The notes under the pieces: generated by a model
What the model saw: only the letters and a program-made list of their open reading frames with translations
The model's database searches: none
What the model was told of the DNA's origin: nothing
Made by a program: the position numbers and the translations under genes
Part shown: one piece after another, positions 34,614 through 42,541 of the stretch
How the letters are laid out: the number at the start of each line of letters is the position of its first letter
Position numbering within the stretch: position 1 is the stretch's first letter
Origin: Deltaproteobacteria bacterium
GTDB taxonomy: Bacteria; Desulfobacterota; Binatia; Binatales; Binataceae
DNA: 64,000 bases
Direction: 5' to 3'
Assembly: GCA_021794015.1 (NCBI GenBank)
Contig: JAJYRQ010000006.1
Span: 1 to 64,000 of the forward strand

Positions 34614-37600
34614 TTGCCTCGAATACGCGACCTATTGGGTCGACGACGACCTTCGGCAAGTGCTCTTCGCCCGCCTGGATGAGCGATGCGAAGAGTGGCT
34701 GGCAGCGCTCAGCGTCGCCCGCCGCGTTGTGTGGCTGAATGGCTACCTGGCCGCTCGCCCACAGCGACTTGACCACCCAGAACCGCGGGCAGCCGTCTTC
34801 GGCCACAAGCTTGAGCATGTCGCCGATGCAGAGCGACCCAAGGAATTTCGCTCCCGCCTCCGGGTTGCGGTCGATGATCGGTTTCCGCTCCGAGAGCCTC
34901 ATCGCGGCGTCGAACATACTAACCACGCGGAAATCCGGTCTGCCCGCGGCGTTCTTGAAGATGACCACATGGTGATTGGATCCTGCCTTGGCAAACGCGC
35001 TTGCGTCGGGCCGCAGGGACTTGATCAGGTGGGCCTGTTGCTCGACCCGGATTCGGACCCGCCTGATCGGCACAGGGCTGCCGTTGCGGTTGGGAAGCGT
35101 CAGTATGCTGTCTCTGAAAGCCGTCTTGGGGTTTCCGCCGCGAGCCTGGACATGGTCCCGGACGATCTTTCTCACGACGGGGTCCACGATGGCGTCCTCC
35201 TTGATCTCCTCCTTGGACAGGGTGCTGAGCGGTTTTCGCGTTACGTACTTCCGGAGGGTCACGCCGCGCTGGCCGACCGCGTCGATGCCGGTGTCGCCCA
35301 GACGCGTCTCTTCGTGCAGCGGACCAGAGATCTTTCGCTGGGCTCGATGCGAAACGACGACGGCACTTATGGTCCGCGCTGCGTCCTGATGCAGCGTGAG
35401 CCACGGCGTCGGGAAGGCTGCTCGCTCAGGCGCACGGCCGGCGCCGTAGTAGCCGCTTGCGCGTTTGATGAATGCGCGCGTGGTGAGTGCAACGACCAAG
35501 GCGTCGACTGCATGATGGCGGTGGTCGTCCCGGTTCTTGCCGCCCGGTGCATCTGAGAGGACGGTTTCGAGGCCCCATAGACGACGCAAGATCGCCGTCG
35601 CGCGCCCGTTGGTCACCTCGACCGGATAGCCAAGGTCGGCAAGGTAGTCGCGGGCGGCGCGCGCGATGTAGGCGGTGTCGCTTAGCTGGCGATTCGCGAA
35701 GTCCTCGCTTCCGGCCTCTCCCGGCGCCGTCTCCCGCCTGATGCGGGCGATTTTGCCGAGGGAGAGCCCGTTGCTCTTCATCTTCTCGAGACGTTCTAGG
35801 ATTTGCGCCCAGCGTTCGCTATTGCCGAACGCCTCGAACGGCGTGCGGTTTCCCTTCTCCCTGTTGGCGTCGCGATGGCACACGGTTTTGTTGATAAACG
35901 AGTTGTCGAAGGAACGGCTGTAGGGAACGATGTGGTCGATCTCGAAAAGGCCGTCCTGGAACAGCCCGGCGAACGATATTTGCTGTCCGCTGTACGGGCA
36001 TCGCCAGCCACACTCCTGGGCGAGCAAGTATTTCTCCACTTCCTCGGCCGAAGCGCTGCGCGCCGATTGTTTCTGGAGCTTCTGGCGAGCGTCTTCGCGC
36101 GCCTTGCGGTTTCGTCGCTGCTCGGCCTCAAGTTCTCTGCGCTTCTCGCGCGGCAGCTTCAGGTCGCGGGCAAGCTCGATGCGGATGAGGTCCGGAGCGC
36201 CGTGAACGGACAGGAGGTTGTTGACGACCTTCTGCAGCTCGTGCAGGGTGCGCGCCACAGTGGGATTGCGAACCTCCTTCGGCGGCTCTCCAAGGCGCGA
36301 CTGACGGGCGCCGCTGGCAGCCCCTGTGGGCGGGTAGTGAATCGCCTTGGCCTCTTCGTAGGGGCGCCCGGCCTCCATCTCTGGGAGCATTTTCAGGATG
36401 GCCCGCTTCGAGTGACTGAGCCATCCGGGCGGCAGGCCGATTTCCGACAGAGCCTTGGCCTGTTCGGGCCTGATGCCGTAATCACGGGTGGCGGCGTCCG
36501 CGAACTCCTCGCGCCGCCTGGCGACGTCGGCAGCGTCGTGGATTTCGACGCGCCGGTTGCCGATTCTGCGGTACTCGACATCCCACAGGCGCTTGGCAAT
36601 TTCGTCGCGGATGCGCCCGCGGGCCGGCAAATCCTGCCACTGCCTGCCAAAGACCCTTACAAGAGCCTCTTCGGTCGCGTTGCCCAGAGCTTTTTTCTCA
36701 CCGCCCAACTCGAAGTTAAGCTTGTCATCCTTAAGTCCCAGCTTCTTGCGCAGGGCTTCGAATCGAAGCTCGCGCTTGGCTTCGAGCATGGCGAGAGCTT
36801 GCGCACGCTGCGCTTGGCTCAAGGGGCGGTCGCCCGACAAGCGCAAGTCGTTCAGCATCTGGAGCATGACAAAGCGTTGGCCGTGCCAGTCGCCCTTAGG
36901 GCAGCGATCTTCCCCCGGCTCCAACTCGCACTTGCCTATGGTATTGAGGCGCCAGAAGGTCGGGCGCTGAAAGAAGATCAGGTTCTTGAGGCGTTCCTTG
37001 AGGTCCGAGCTAAGCAGTTCGCGGTGGCAAGCGGCTTGCCTGCTCCACAGCGCCTCGAATTCATCCTGGACCATCTTGCGCCCGAGGTAGCGGCCACGTT
37101 TGCGCTCGCCGGGCGGCAAGGAGGCAAGGAATTCGCTCAGATGACTGCCGGCCATTTTCTTGCGCAGTTTGTCGATTGAGGCGTTAACCCTGCCCTCGTC
37201 CCTTGCGCGCTGGGCGTCGGCGGCGTTGTCGCCGAATTTGCGGCTCCCGCTAAAGCCGCGACGCTTGGCGAGGTGGAAGATAACGCGCCCCAGCTCGTAT
37301 GGCTCGAGGCGCTCGCGAAGGCCCTTGGCCCGCAGCTCGTACGGGCAGGTTCCCGCCATTAGCTCGGTGGGGCGTCTCGGGTCGGGACAGAGTTCGCTCC
37401 GAGGTAGGAGACCGGCCTCCACCAGCGCCCGGCGCAGCTTAAACCGGCGCCACCTTCGCCTGCGCACCTGTCGGCGCATCAGGCGTGCGGCGCGGCGCTG
37501 CCAATTTCGCGGTTCGCGTTTCTCTTCGTCCACGCCCTCGGGGAAGACTCGCGATCCGAGGCGGACGATCCGTCCCGCGGCGGTGGCCTCGTCAAATTCG

Positions 37601-37656
37601 ACCACTGCAAAGCCGACCGACGCCGTGCCAAGGTCGAACCCCCAGATGCGTTGCAT
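34606..37656 (-). CDS. cas9: Compact type II-C Cas9 endonuclease
   Basis: Cas9 is the RNA-guided DNA endonuclease of this locus; 1016 residues, near the size of the compact Campylobacter enzyme. Catalytic residues are intact: RuvC-I D8 (FDLGTASVG), RuvC-II E494 (IRIELARDL), HNH D574/H575 with N589 and N598 (EIDHIVPYSRSFDNSF), and RuvC-III H715/D718 (HHAVDALVVAL). An Arg-rich bridge helix spans about 50-76, REC about 77-440, and the PAM-interacting C terminus about 790-1016. The ATG at 37656 has AGGGGGT five bases upstream; the 163-codon open extension beyond it overlaps the tracrRNA and is not real. No csn2 or cas4 adjoins, so II-C. Confidence 0.97.
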   Translation of the reverse strand: MQRIWGFDLGTASVGFAVVEFDEATAAGRIVRLGSRVFPEGVDEEKREPRNWQRRAARLMRRQVRRRRWRRFKLRRALVEAGLLPRSELCPDPRRPTELMAGTCPYELRAKGLRERLEPYELGRVIFHLAKRRGFSGSRKFGDNAADAQRARDEGRVNASIDKLRKKMAGSHLSEFLASLPPGERKRGRYLGRKMVQDEFEALWSRQAACHRELLSSDLKERLKNLIFFQRPTFWRLNTIGKCELEPGEDRCPKGDWHGQRFVMLQMLNDLRLSGDRPLSQAQRAQALAMLEAKRELRFEALRKKLGLKDDKLNFELGGEKKALGNATEEALVRVFGRQWQDLPARGRIRDEIAKRLWDVEYRRIGNRRVEIHDAADVARRREEFADAATRDYGIRPEQAKALSEIGLPPGWLSHSKRAILKMLPEMEAGRPYEEAKAIHYPPTGAASGARQSRLGEPPKEVRNPTVARTLHELQKVVNNLLSVHGAPDLIRIELARDLKLPREKRRELEAEQRRNRKAREDARQKLQKQSARSASAEEVEKYLLAQECGWRCPYSGQQISFAGLFQDGLFEIDHIVPYSRSFDNSFINKTVCHRDANREKGNRTPFEAFGNSERWAQILERLEKMKSNGLSLGKIARIRRETAPGEAGSEDFANRQLSDTAYIARAARDYLADLGYPVEVTNGRATAILRRLWGLETVLSDAPGGKNRDDHRHHAVDALVVALTTRAFIKRASGYYGAGRAPERAAFPTPWLTLHQDAARTISAVVVSHRAQRKISGPLHEETRLGDTGIDAVGQRGVTLRKYVTRKPLSTLSKEEIKEDAIVDPVVRKIVRDHVQARGGNPKTAFRDSILTLPNRNGSPVPIRRVRIRVEQQAHLIKSLRPDASAFAKAGSNHHVVIFKNAAGRPDFRVVSMFDAAMRLSERKPIIDRNPEAGAKFLGSLCIGDMLKLVAEDGCPRFWVVKSLWASGQVAIQPHNAAGDAERCQPLFASLIQAGEEHLPKVVVDPIGRVFEAND

Positions 37657-37678
37657 AGCGACCCCCTGCGTCGCCGGA

Positions 37679-37710
37679 TTGACGGCGGGTATCATGCACG
37701 GCATTATAAC
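37679..37710 (+). promoter_or_regulatory. Candidate promoter of tracrRNA
   Basis: TTGACG at 679-684 and either CATTAT (702-707, 17-bp spacing) or TATAAC (705-710, 20-bp) lie just upstream of the anti-repeat (offset 37000). Either start would place the 5' end at about 37714-37717, right at the anti-repeat. Confidence 0.5.
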
Positions 37711-37712
37711 AA

Positions 37713-37840
37713 CTTGTAGCGAATCCCGGTTCGGCCGCTTTCTGCAATAAAACGAAAGCGTCCGACGGTGCAGGCTGGGCAACCAACTGGACGCAATCTG
37801 CCTGCCCCCAAAGCCCCCGGAAACGGGGGCTTTGGCTTTT
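37713..37840 (+). ncRNA. tracrRNA
   Basis: The trans-activating RNA pairs with the CRISPR repeat and binds Cas9. The anti-repeat 37713-37748 matches the repeat's reverse complement at 26 of 36 positions, with three further G-U wobbles, so the duplex is nearly full length with a 3x3 and a 2x2 internal loop. Downstream, GCGTCC (758-763) pairs with GGACGC (789-794) to form a nexus-like stem. The RNA ends in a 12-bp stem (806-817 with 822-833) capped by a GAAA tetraloop and followed by CTTTTTG (offset 37000). It is divergent from cas9. Confidence 0.9.
37806..37839 (+). terminator. Rho-independent terminator of tracrRNA
   Basis: A 12-bp stem with arms CCAAAGCCCCCG and CGGGGGCTTTGG and a GAAA tetraloop is followed by CTTTTT. 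Strong intrinsic terminator that also forms the 3' hairpin of the tracrRNA. Confidence 0.88.
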
Positions 37841-37860
37841 TGTGAGGTCGTTTGCGCCGA

Positions 37861-37912
37861 GGACGGCGGCTGCCGCGCGAGGCCTGCCCCGAGCCCAGCC
37901 GAGGGGAATCCC
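37861..37912. repeat. Dispersed repeat, copy of 20109-20162
   Basis: Starts GGACGGCGGCTGCCGCGCGA and ends GGGGAATCCCG, nearly identical to the copy near murA. It begins 21 bp after the tracrRNA terminator and may mark the edge of the CRISPR insertion. Confidence 0.7.
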
Positions 37913-38371
37913 GAGGCGGGCGCGGCCGGCCGGCGTAGGTTGTTCGCCATCGCTGCTCGGCCTTGTCGGCGGCGTGCGCGACTGGGTGGCGATCTGGCAT
38001 AATGCTTTCGGCGCCGAGGTCGGCCTTGGAACCATTCTTGACAGGCACTTGCGAGTCGCTGGCGGGAGTTGGCGCGGGTGAGTCCGGCAATTATGCCTGA
38101 TATGCCTGAGCAGCCGACGGCGGGGGAAAACCACCGGAGCGCCAAGCCGAGGCGCCGGGTCGTAACCGGCGCGATGGTTTTTCCTTGCCCGGCGCGGGGC
38201 TTTGGCTCCTGCGTCTTTCTGGCGCGAAGCCGCGGCCAGGGGGGATATTTCCCGGAAGGGGGCTGCCCGTTTACCGACAGCCGGCGCAGACCCTGCTCTC
38301 CCAGGGCGCGCTACGTAAAGGCGCGCACCGCCGATCCCGATTCGGAAGCGGAAGACAACCACGAGCTGCCC
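37913..38371. other. Unassigned region between CRISPR locus and MITE
   Basis: About 460 bases without a convincing gene. An open frame on the plus strand from about 38069/38093 to 38374 encodes an Arg/Pro/Gly-rich peptide, has no ribosome site and runs into the MITE, so I do not call it. A TTGACA at 38037-38042 and a CATAAT at 37996-38001 are seen but not paired into a promoter. Confidence 0.35.
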
Positions 38372-38528
38372 TAGCAGGCTGTTGAGAAATCACAGCCTGC
38401 TCCCTCTCTCTTGTCTCCCCCGCGAAAGAGCGGGGGAGAAGATTGAGGAAGGAAGCCATTTTTACGCAGGGTGTTGAGACCATGCCTCCATTCAGATTGT
38501 GTTCTCCGCTTTTCTCAACACCCTGCTA
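38372..38528. mobile_element. MITE-like element with TA flanks
   Basis: Terminal inverted repeats GCAGGCTGTTGAGAAA (374-389) and TTTCTCAACACCCTGC (511-526) match at 15 of 16 bases, and each end is flanked by TA (372-373, 527-528; offset 38000), the target duplication of IS630/Tc1-mariner-type transposition. The interior is non-coding, about 120 bp, with a subterminal hairpin GCAGGCTGT/ACAGCCTGC, a CTCCCCCGC/GCGGGGGAG hairpin, and an internal direct copy of the end (GCAGGGTGTTGAG near 38466). It would need a transposase in trans. Confidence 0.8.
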
Positions 38529-38563
38529 AGGGCCGGCCCGGGCCGTTTCTCTCTGCGCAACGC

Positions 38564-38593
38564 TTGCCGGATGCCGTAGCTTTGCGGTAGAAG
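38564..38593 (+). promoter_or_regulatory. Candidate promoter of the molybdenum-hydroxylase block
   Basis: TTGCCG (564-569) and TAGAAG (588-593) with 18-bp spacing (offset 38000), about 100 bp before the first gene and 36 bp after the MITE. Both boxes match only 4/6. Confidence 0.3.
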
Positions 38594-38694
38594 GACTTGG
38601 TGCGTATCGGAGCGGCGGGCAGGCGCGCTTGCGCGCGGGTCCGCAGCCGTAGCGCGAGGCCGAAGAACGCAGCAACGACTGAGGGCGACGGCGT

Positions 38695-41178
38695 ATGAGT
38701 GACACTGCCGACAGTGAGATCGCGAGCGGCGGCGGACGAGCCGCTCAAGCCGCCACGGGCGCCACGCGCAAGTGGGTCGGCCAGCCGCTTAGGCGCTCGG
38801 AGGATCCGCGCCTGCTCGCCGGCCGGGGCACGTTCGTGGCGGACCTGCCGTTTCACAACGTCTGCCAGGCGGCGATTTTGCGCAGTCCCTACGCGCACGC
38901 GCGAATCAAGGCGATTGACGCCGGCGAGGCGCTCAAGATGCCCGGCGTGGTGGGCGTGGTAACCGGCGCCGACGCGCTGGCGATGACGCGGCCCTTTGGC
39001 GTCGGCGTGCGCGCGCCAATCAAGTACTACTGCATGGCCACCGACAAGGCGCGCTTTGTCGGCGAGCCGGTGGCCGTGGTGGTCGCCCAGGACCGTTACC
39101 TAGCCGAGGACGCGCTGGACCGGATACAGGTCGAGTACGAGCCGCTGCCGGCCGTGGTCGACCCGGAAGCGGCGCTGGCGCCTGAGGCGGCGCTCCTGCA
39201 CGAGGCGGTCGGCTCCAACCTGGCCTGCCACCGCCATATCGTTTACGGCGACGTCGAGCGCGCCTTCCGCGAGGCCGACGTGGTAATCAGCGAGAGCTTC
39301 CGCTTTCCCAAGTACGGCTCGACGCCGATCGAAACCTACGGCGTGGTCGCCTCGTTCGAGAGCGCCACCGGCGTTCTGACCGTCACCTCGAATTTCATGG
39401 GGCCGTTCATTCTCCATCCGATCACGGCGCGCGCGCTCAACCTGCCGGAAAACCGGCTGCGCTTCATCGTGCCGCCGGATATCGGGGGCAGCTTCGGCAT
39501 CAAGACGAGCATCTACCCGTATATCGCGCTGATCGGGCTGGCGGCGATGAAGCTTAAGGTTGCGGTCAAGTGGATCGAGGACCGGCGCGAGCATCTGCTG
39601 GCCTCCTCCAGCGGCACCGACCGGGTGGCCTACCGCGAGCTGGCGGCGCGCAAGGACGGGACGATTCTGGCGATGCGCTCGCGCTGGTACGACAACGTCG
39701 GCGGCTACATCCGCAGCCCCGAGCCGGGATGCGCGTTTCGCCCGATCGGCAACTGGGTGGGTGCCTACCGCTTCCAGAACCTGGAAGCCGACGCCTACGT
39801 GGTGATGACCAACAAGAGCTTGACCGGCCCGAACCGGGGTTATGCCTGCGGCCATCTCTATTTCGAGATCGAGCGGATGGTCGACCTCCTTGCCGAGAAG
39901 CTGGAGATGGACCCGGCCGAGGTGCGCCGGCGCAATTTCATCCAGTCCGACCAGTTCCCGTATCGGACGCCGAGCGGCGGGCTTTACGATTCGGGCGACT
40001 ATCCGGCGGCCTTCGCCAAGGCGCTCGAGCTGGCGCACTACGACGAACTTAAGCGCGAGCGGGAAAAGGCGCGCGCCGAGGGTCGTCTATTTGGAATCGG
40101 AGTTGCCGCGGCGGTCGATCCGTCGGTCTCCAACATGGGCTACGTGACCGTGGCGCTGGACCCGCAAGACCGGGCGCGGCCCCAGTACCTGCCCAAGTCC
40201 GGCGCGCTCGAGGCGGCGTCAATCAGGCTCGACCCGCTGGGCAAGCTAACCGTCATCCTCGGCTCGACTCCCCAGGGCCAGGGCCATCAGACGATCGTGG
40301 CGCAAATCGTGGCCGACGAGTTCGGCGTCTCGCCCGACGACGTCACGGTGGTCGACGAGATGGACACCTTCACCCGGGTGTGGGGAATCTCGTCGGGCAC
40401 CTATTCGAGCCGGTTCGGGTCGGTCGGCACCAGCGCGGCCGCGCTCGCCGCGCGCAAGCTCAAGGAGAAGCTCGTCGCCTACGCCTCCTACCTGATGGAA
40501 GTGCCGCCCGAGGCGCTCGGCGTGGTTGACGGCGCGGTGCGGGAGAAGTCGGGCGGGCGCGGCCTGACGCTCAAGGAGCTGGCCGGGCGCGCGCATTGGA
40601 ACACCGAGTCGCTGCCCAGGGGGATGGAGGCCGGCCTGGAAGCGACCGCGGTCTTCTCCTTTCCCGAAGCCAAGGCGCCCGACCATCAGGACCGCGTCAA
40701 CTCCTCCAACACCTACGGCTTCATCGCCGAAGTCATGGCGGTCGAGGTGGACCCGGAAACCGCGGCAATCAAAATACTGCGCTACGTCACGGTCCACGAC
40801 GCCGGCCAGATAATCAACCCGGCGATCGTCGAGGGCCAGATTTACGGCGGCGCGCTGCACGGCCTGGGCGGCGCGCTGTACGAAGAGATGCTCTACGACG
40901 AACAGGGGCAGTGCCTGGTCGGCAGCTTCATGGACTACCTCGTGCCGACCGCGAGCGAAGCGGTGAAAATCGATATCGGGCACATCGCAACATCCTCGCC
41001 GTTTACCACCCTGGGCGCCAAGGGCCTGGGCGAATCCAGCTCGATGACCGTGCCGGCGGTGCTGGCCAACGCGGTGAGCGACGCGCTGCGCCCGCTCGGG
41101 GTGCGAATAAGAGAGCTCCCGATCACGCCGTCGCGCCTTTGGCACCTGATGGAAACAGCGCGCAGAGGCCGGCCATGA
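38695..41178 (+). CDS. Molybdenum hydroxylase large subunit (xanthine dehydrogenase family)
   Basis: This is the molybdopterin-cytosine-dinucleotide-binding catalytic subunit of the xanthine dehydrogenase/CO dehydrogenase superfamily, 827 residues. Visible: GRGTFVADL near 43-51, GGSFGIK at 264-270 and the catalytic Glu780 in GLGESSSM. The active-site loop reads GPNRGYACGH at 378-387, unlike CoxL form I (AYxCSFR) or form II (AYRGAGR), so it is not a typical CO dehydrogenase. The gene overlaps the FAD-subunit start (ATGA). With the medium and small subunits it should form a heterotrimer that hydroxylates a carbon substrate with water. Substrate unknown. Confidence 0.92.
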   Translation: MSDTADSEIASGGGRAAQAATGATRKWVGQPLRRSEDPRLLAGRGTFVADLPFHNVCQAAILRSPYAHARIKAIDAGEALKMPGVVGVVTGADALAMTRPFGVGVRAPIKYYCMATDKARFVGEPVAVVVAQDRYLAEDALDRIQVEYEPLPAVVDPEAALAPEAALLHEAVGSNLACHRHIVYGDVERAFREADVVISESFRFPKYGSTPIETYGVVASFESATGVLTVTSNFMGPFILHPITARALNLPENRLRFIVPPDIGGSFGIKTSIYPYIALIGLAAMKLKVAVKWIEDRREHLLASSSGTDRVAYRELAARKDGTILAMRSRWYDNVGGYIRSPEPGCAFRPIGNWVGAYRFQNLEADAYVVMTNKSLTGPNRGYACGHLYFEIERMVDLLAEKLEMDPAEVRRRNFIQSDQFPYRTPSGGLYDSGDYPAAFAKALELAHYDELKREREKARAEGRLFGIGVAAAVDPSVSNMGYVTVALDPQDRARPQYLPKSGALEAASIRLDPLGKLTVILGSTPQGQGHQTIVAQIVADEFGVSPDDVTVVDEMDTFTRVWGISSGTYSSRFGSVGTSAAALAARKLKEKLVAYASYLMEVPPEALGVVDGAVREKSGGRGLTLKELAGRAHWNTESLPRGMEAGLEATAVFSFPEAKAPDHQDRVNSSNTYGFIAEVMAVEVDPETAAIKILRYVTVHDAGQIINPAIVEGQIYGGALHGLGGALYEEMLYDEQGQCLVGSFMDYLVPTASEAVKIDIGHIATSSPFTTLGAKGLGESSSMTVPAVLANAVSDALRPLGVRIRELPITPSRLWHLMETARRGRP

Positions 41179-42050
41179 AACCGCCGCCGTTCGACTACCA
41201 CGCCGCCCGGTCGGTGAGCGAAGCGCTTGAACTGCTCGGCCGCTACGCCGAGGACGCGCGCCTGCTGGCAGGCGGCCAGAGCCTGGTGCCGATGCTGAAC
41301 TTTCGGCTGGCTACGCCCCGAGTCCTTATCGATCTTAACCGCGTTGGCGAGTTGGCCTACATTCGCGAAGAGAACGGATGGCTTAGGTTGGGCGCGATGA
41401 CCCGGCAGCGAGCGATCGAATTTTCGCCGCTGGTCAAGGAGCGCATTCCGCTCCTGGTCGAGGCGCTCGGTTATGTCGGCCATCTGCCGACCCGCACGCG
41501 CGGCACCATTGGCGGCAGCGTGGCGCACGCCGATCCGTCGGCCGAATGTCCGGCGCTGGTCTGCGCGCTGGGCGGCGAGCTGGTAATCCGCGGCGCCGGC
41601 GGAGAACGGGTGGTGGGCGCAGCCGACTTCTTCCAGGATTTCTTTACCACGGCGCTCCAACCCGGCGAGCTGCTGGTCGAGGTGCGGCTGCCGGTGATGC
41701 CGGCGCGAAGCGGCTGGGCCTTCGAGGAATTTGCCCGCCGTCATGGCGATTTTGCGATCGTCGAGGTGGCGGCCCAGGTGACCCTCGACGAGCGGGGCGG
41801 CTGCCGCGCCGCGCGGGTGGCCGCCGCCGGAGTCGGCGCAACGCCGCTTCGGCTGCGCGCGGTCGAGCAGATTGTCGAGCGCGGCGGCGGCGCCGGCGCC
41901 GTCGTCGCCCAGGCCGCCGCCCGCGCCGCCGAGTTGGTTGATCCCGCCGGCGACCATCACGCCTCCGCCGACTACCGGCGCCATCTGACGGAGGTCCTGA
42001 CGCGGCGCGCGCTTAGCCGGGCGTTTGCCGGCGTCGAGAGGAGCAAATGA
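41175..42050 (+). CDS. Molybdenum hydroxylase FAD-binding medium subunit
   Basis: This is the FAD-binding (CoxM-type) subunit, 291 residues, passing electrons from the Fe-S subunit to an acceptor. The FAD motifs are LLAGGQSLVPMLNFR near 33-47 and TIGGSVAHADPSAE near 112-125. It lacks the extra Cys-rich insert of 4-hydroxybenzoyl-CoA reductase beta subunits, which argues against that enzyme. The ATG overlaps the stop of the large-subunit gene, and the stop overlaps the next ATG, so the three subunits are translationally coupled. Confidence 0.93.
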   Translation: MKPPPFDYHAARSVSEALELLGRYAEDARLLAGGQSLVPMLNFRLATPRVLIDLNRVGELAYIREENGWLRLGAMTRQRAIEFSPLVKERIPLLVEALGYVGHLPTRTRGTIGGSVAHADPSAECPALVCALGGELVIRGAGGERVVGAADFFQDFFTTALQPGELLVEVRLPVMPARSGWAFEEFARRHGDFAIVEVAAQVTLDERGGCRAARVAAAGVGATPLRLRAVEQIVERGGGAGAVVAQAAARAAELVDPAGDHHASADYRRHLTEVLTRRALSRAFAGVERSK

Positions 42051-42526
42051 TGGCGCAAGTGCGGCCAATTTCGCTTACCGTCAACGGCGTAACCCGCCAG
42101 GCGCTGGTCGAACCGCGCCGCCTGCTGGTCGATTTCCTGCGCGACGACCTTGGGCTTACCGGCACGCATGTCGGGTGCGAGCACGGGATTTGCGGCGCCT
42201 GCACGATTCTGTTCAACGGCGAGGCGGCGCGCTCATGCCTGATGCTGGCGGTGCAGGCCGAGGGCGCCGAAATTACCACGGTGGAGGGCCTCGGCAGCTC
42301 CGACGGCAAGCTCCATCCGCTGCAGGAAGCCTTCTGGGAGCATCATGCGCTGCAGTGCGGATTCTGCACCCCGGGGATGCTGATTGTCGCGCTGGACTTT
42401 CTGCGCACCAATCCCGACCCGACCGAAGAGGAAATTCGCGAGGGCCTCTCGGCGGTCCTTTGCCGCTGCACCGGCTATCAGCCGATCATCGAGGCGGTCA
42501 AGGCCGCCGCCGCGCGCCTGCGCTAA
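42047..42526 (+). CDS. Molybdenum hydroxylase [2Fe-2S] small subunit
   Basis: This is the CoxS-type iron-sulfur subunit with two [2Fe-2S] clusters, 159 residues. The plant-ferredoxin-like cluster uses VGCEHGICGACTI...SC (about 42-65), and the helical cluster uses CGFCTPGM and CRCTGYQ (about 103-145). It starts with two ATGs; the first overlaps the medium-subunit stop. No twin-arginine signal, so the enzyme is cytoplasmic. Confidence 0.95.
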   Translation: MMAQVRPISLTVNGVTRQALVEPRRLLVDFLRDDLGLTGTHVGCEHGICGACTILFNGEAARSCLMLAVQAEGAEITTVEGLGSSDGKLHPLQEAFWEHHALQCGFCTPGMLIVALDFLRTNPDPTEEEIREGLSAVLCRCTGYQPIIEAVKAAAARLR

Positions 42527-42541
42527 GCGCGCAAGCCGGAT

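Noticed and set aside
37657..38145. 163-codon open extension upstream of the cas9 ATG
   Set aside because: It overlaps the tracrRNA and its terminator, has no Cas9 similarity, and the ATG at 37656 has a good ribosome site directly before the RuvC-I motif.
38069..38374. Plus-strand open frame of about 100 codons before the MITE
   Set aside because: Arg/Pro/Gly-rich without domain features, no ribosome site, and it ends inside the MITE; likely a chance frame in GC-rich DNA.
38695..42526. Aerobic CO dehydrogenase CoxLMS
   Set aside because: Subunit layout fits, but the active-site loop GPNRGYACGH matches neither CoxL form, and no cox accessory genes adjoin.
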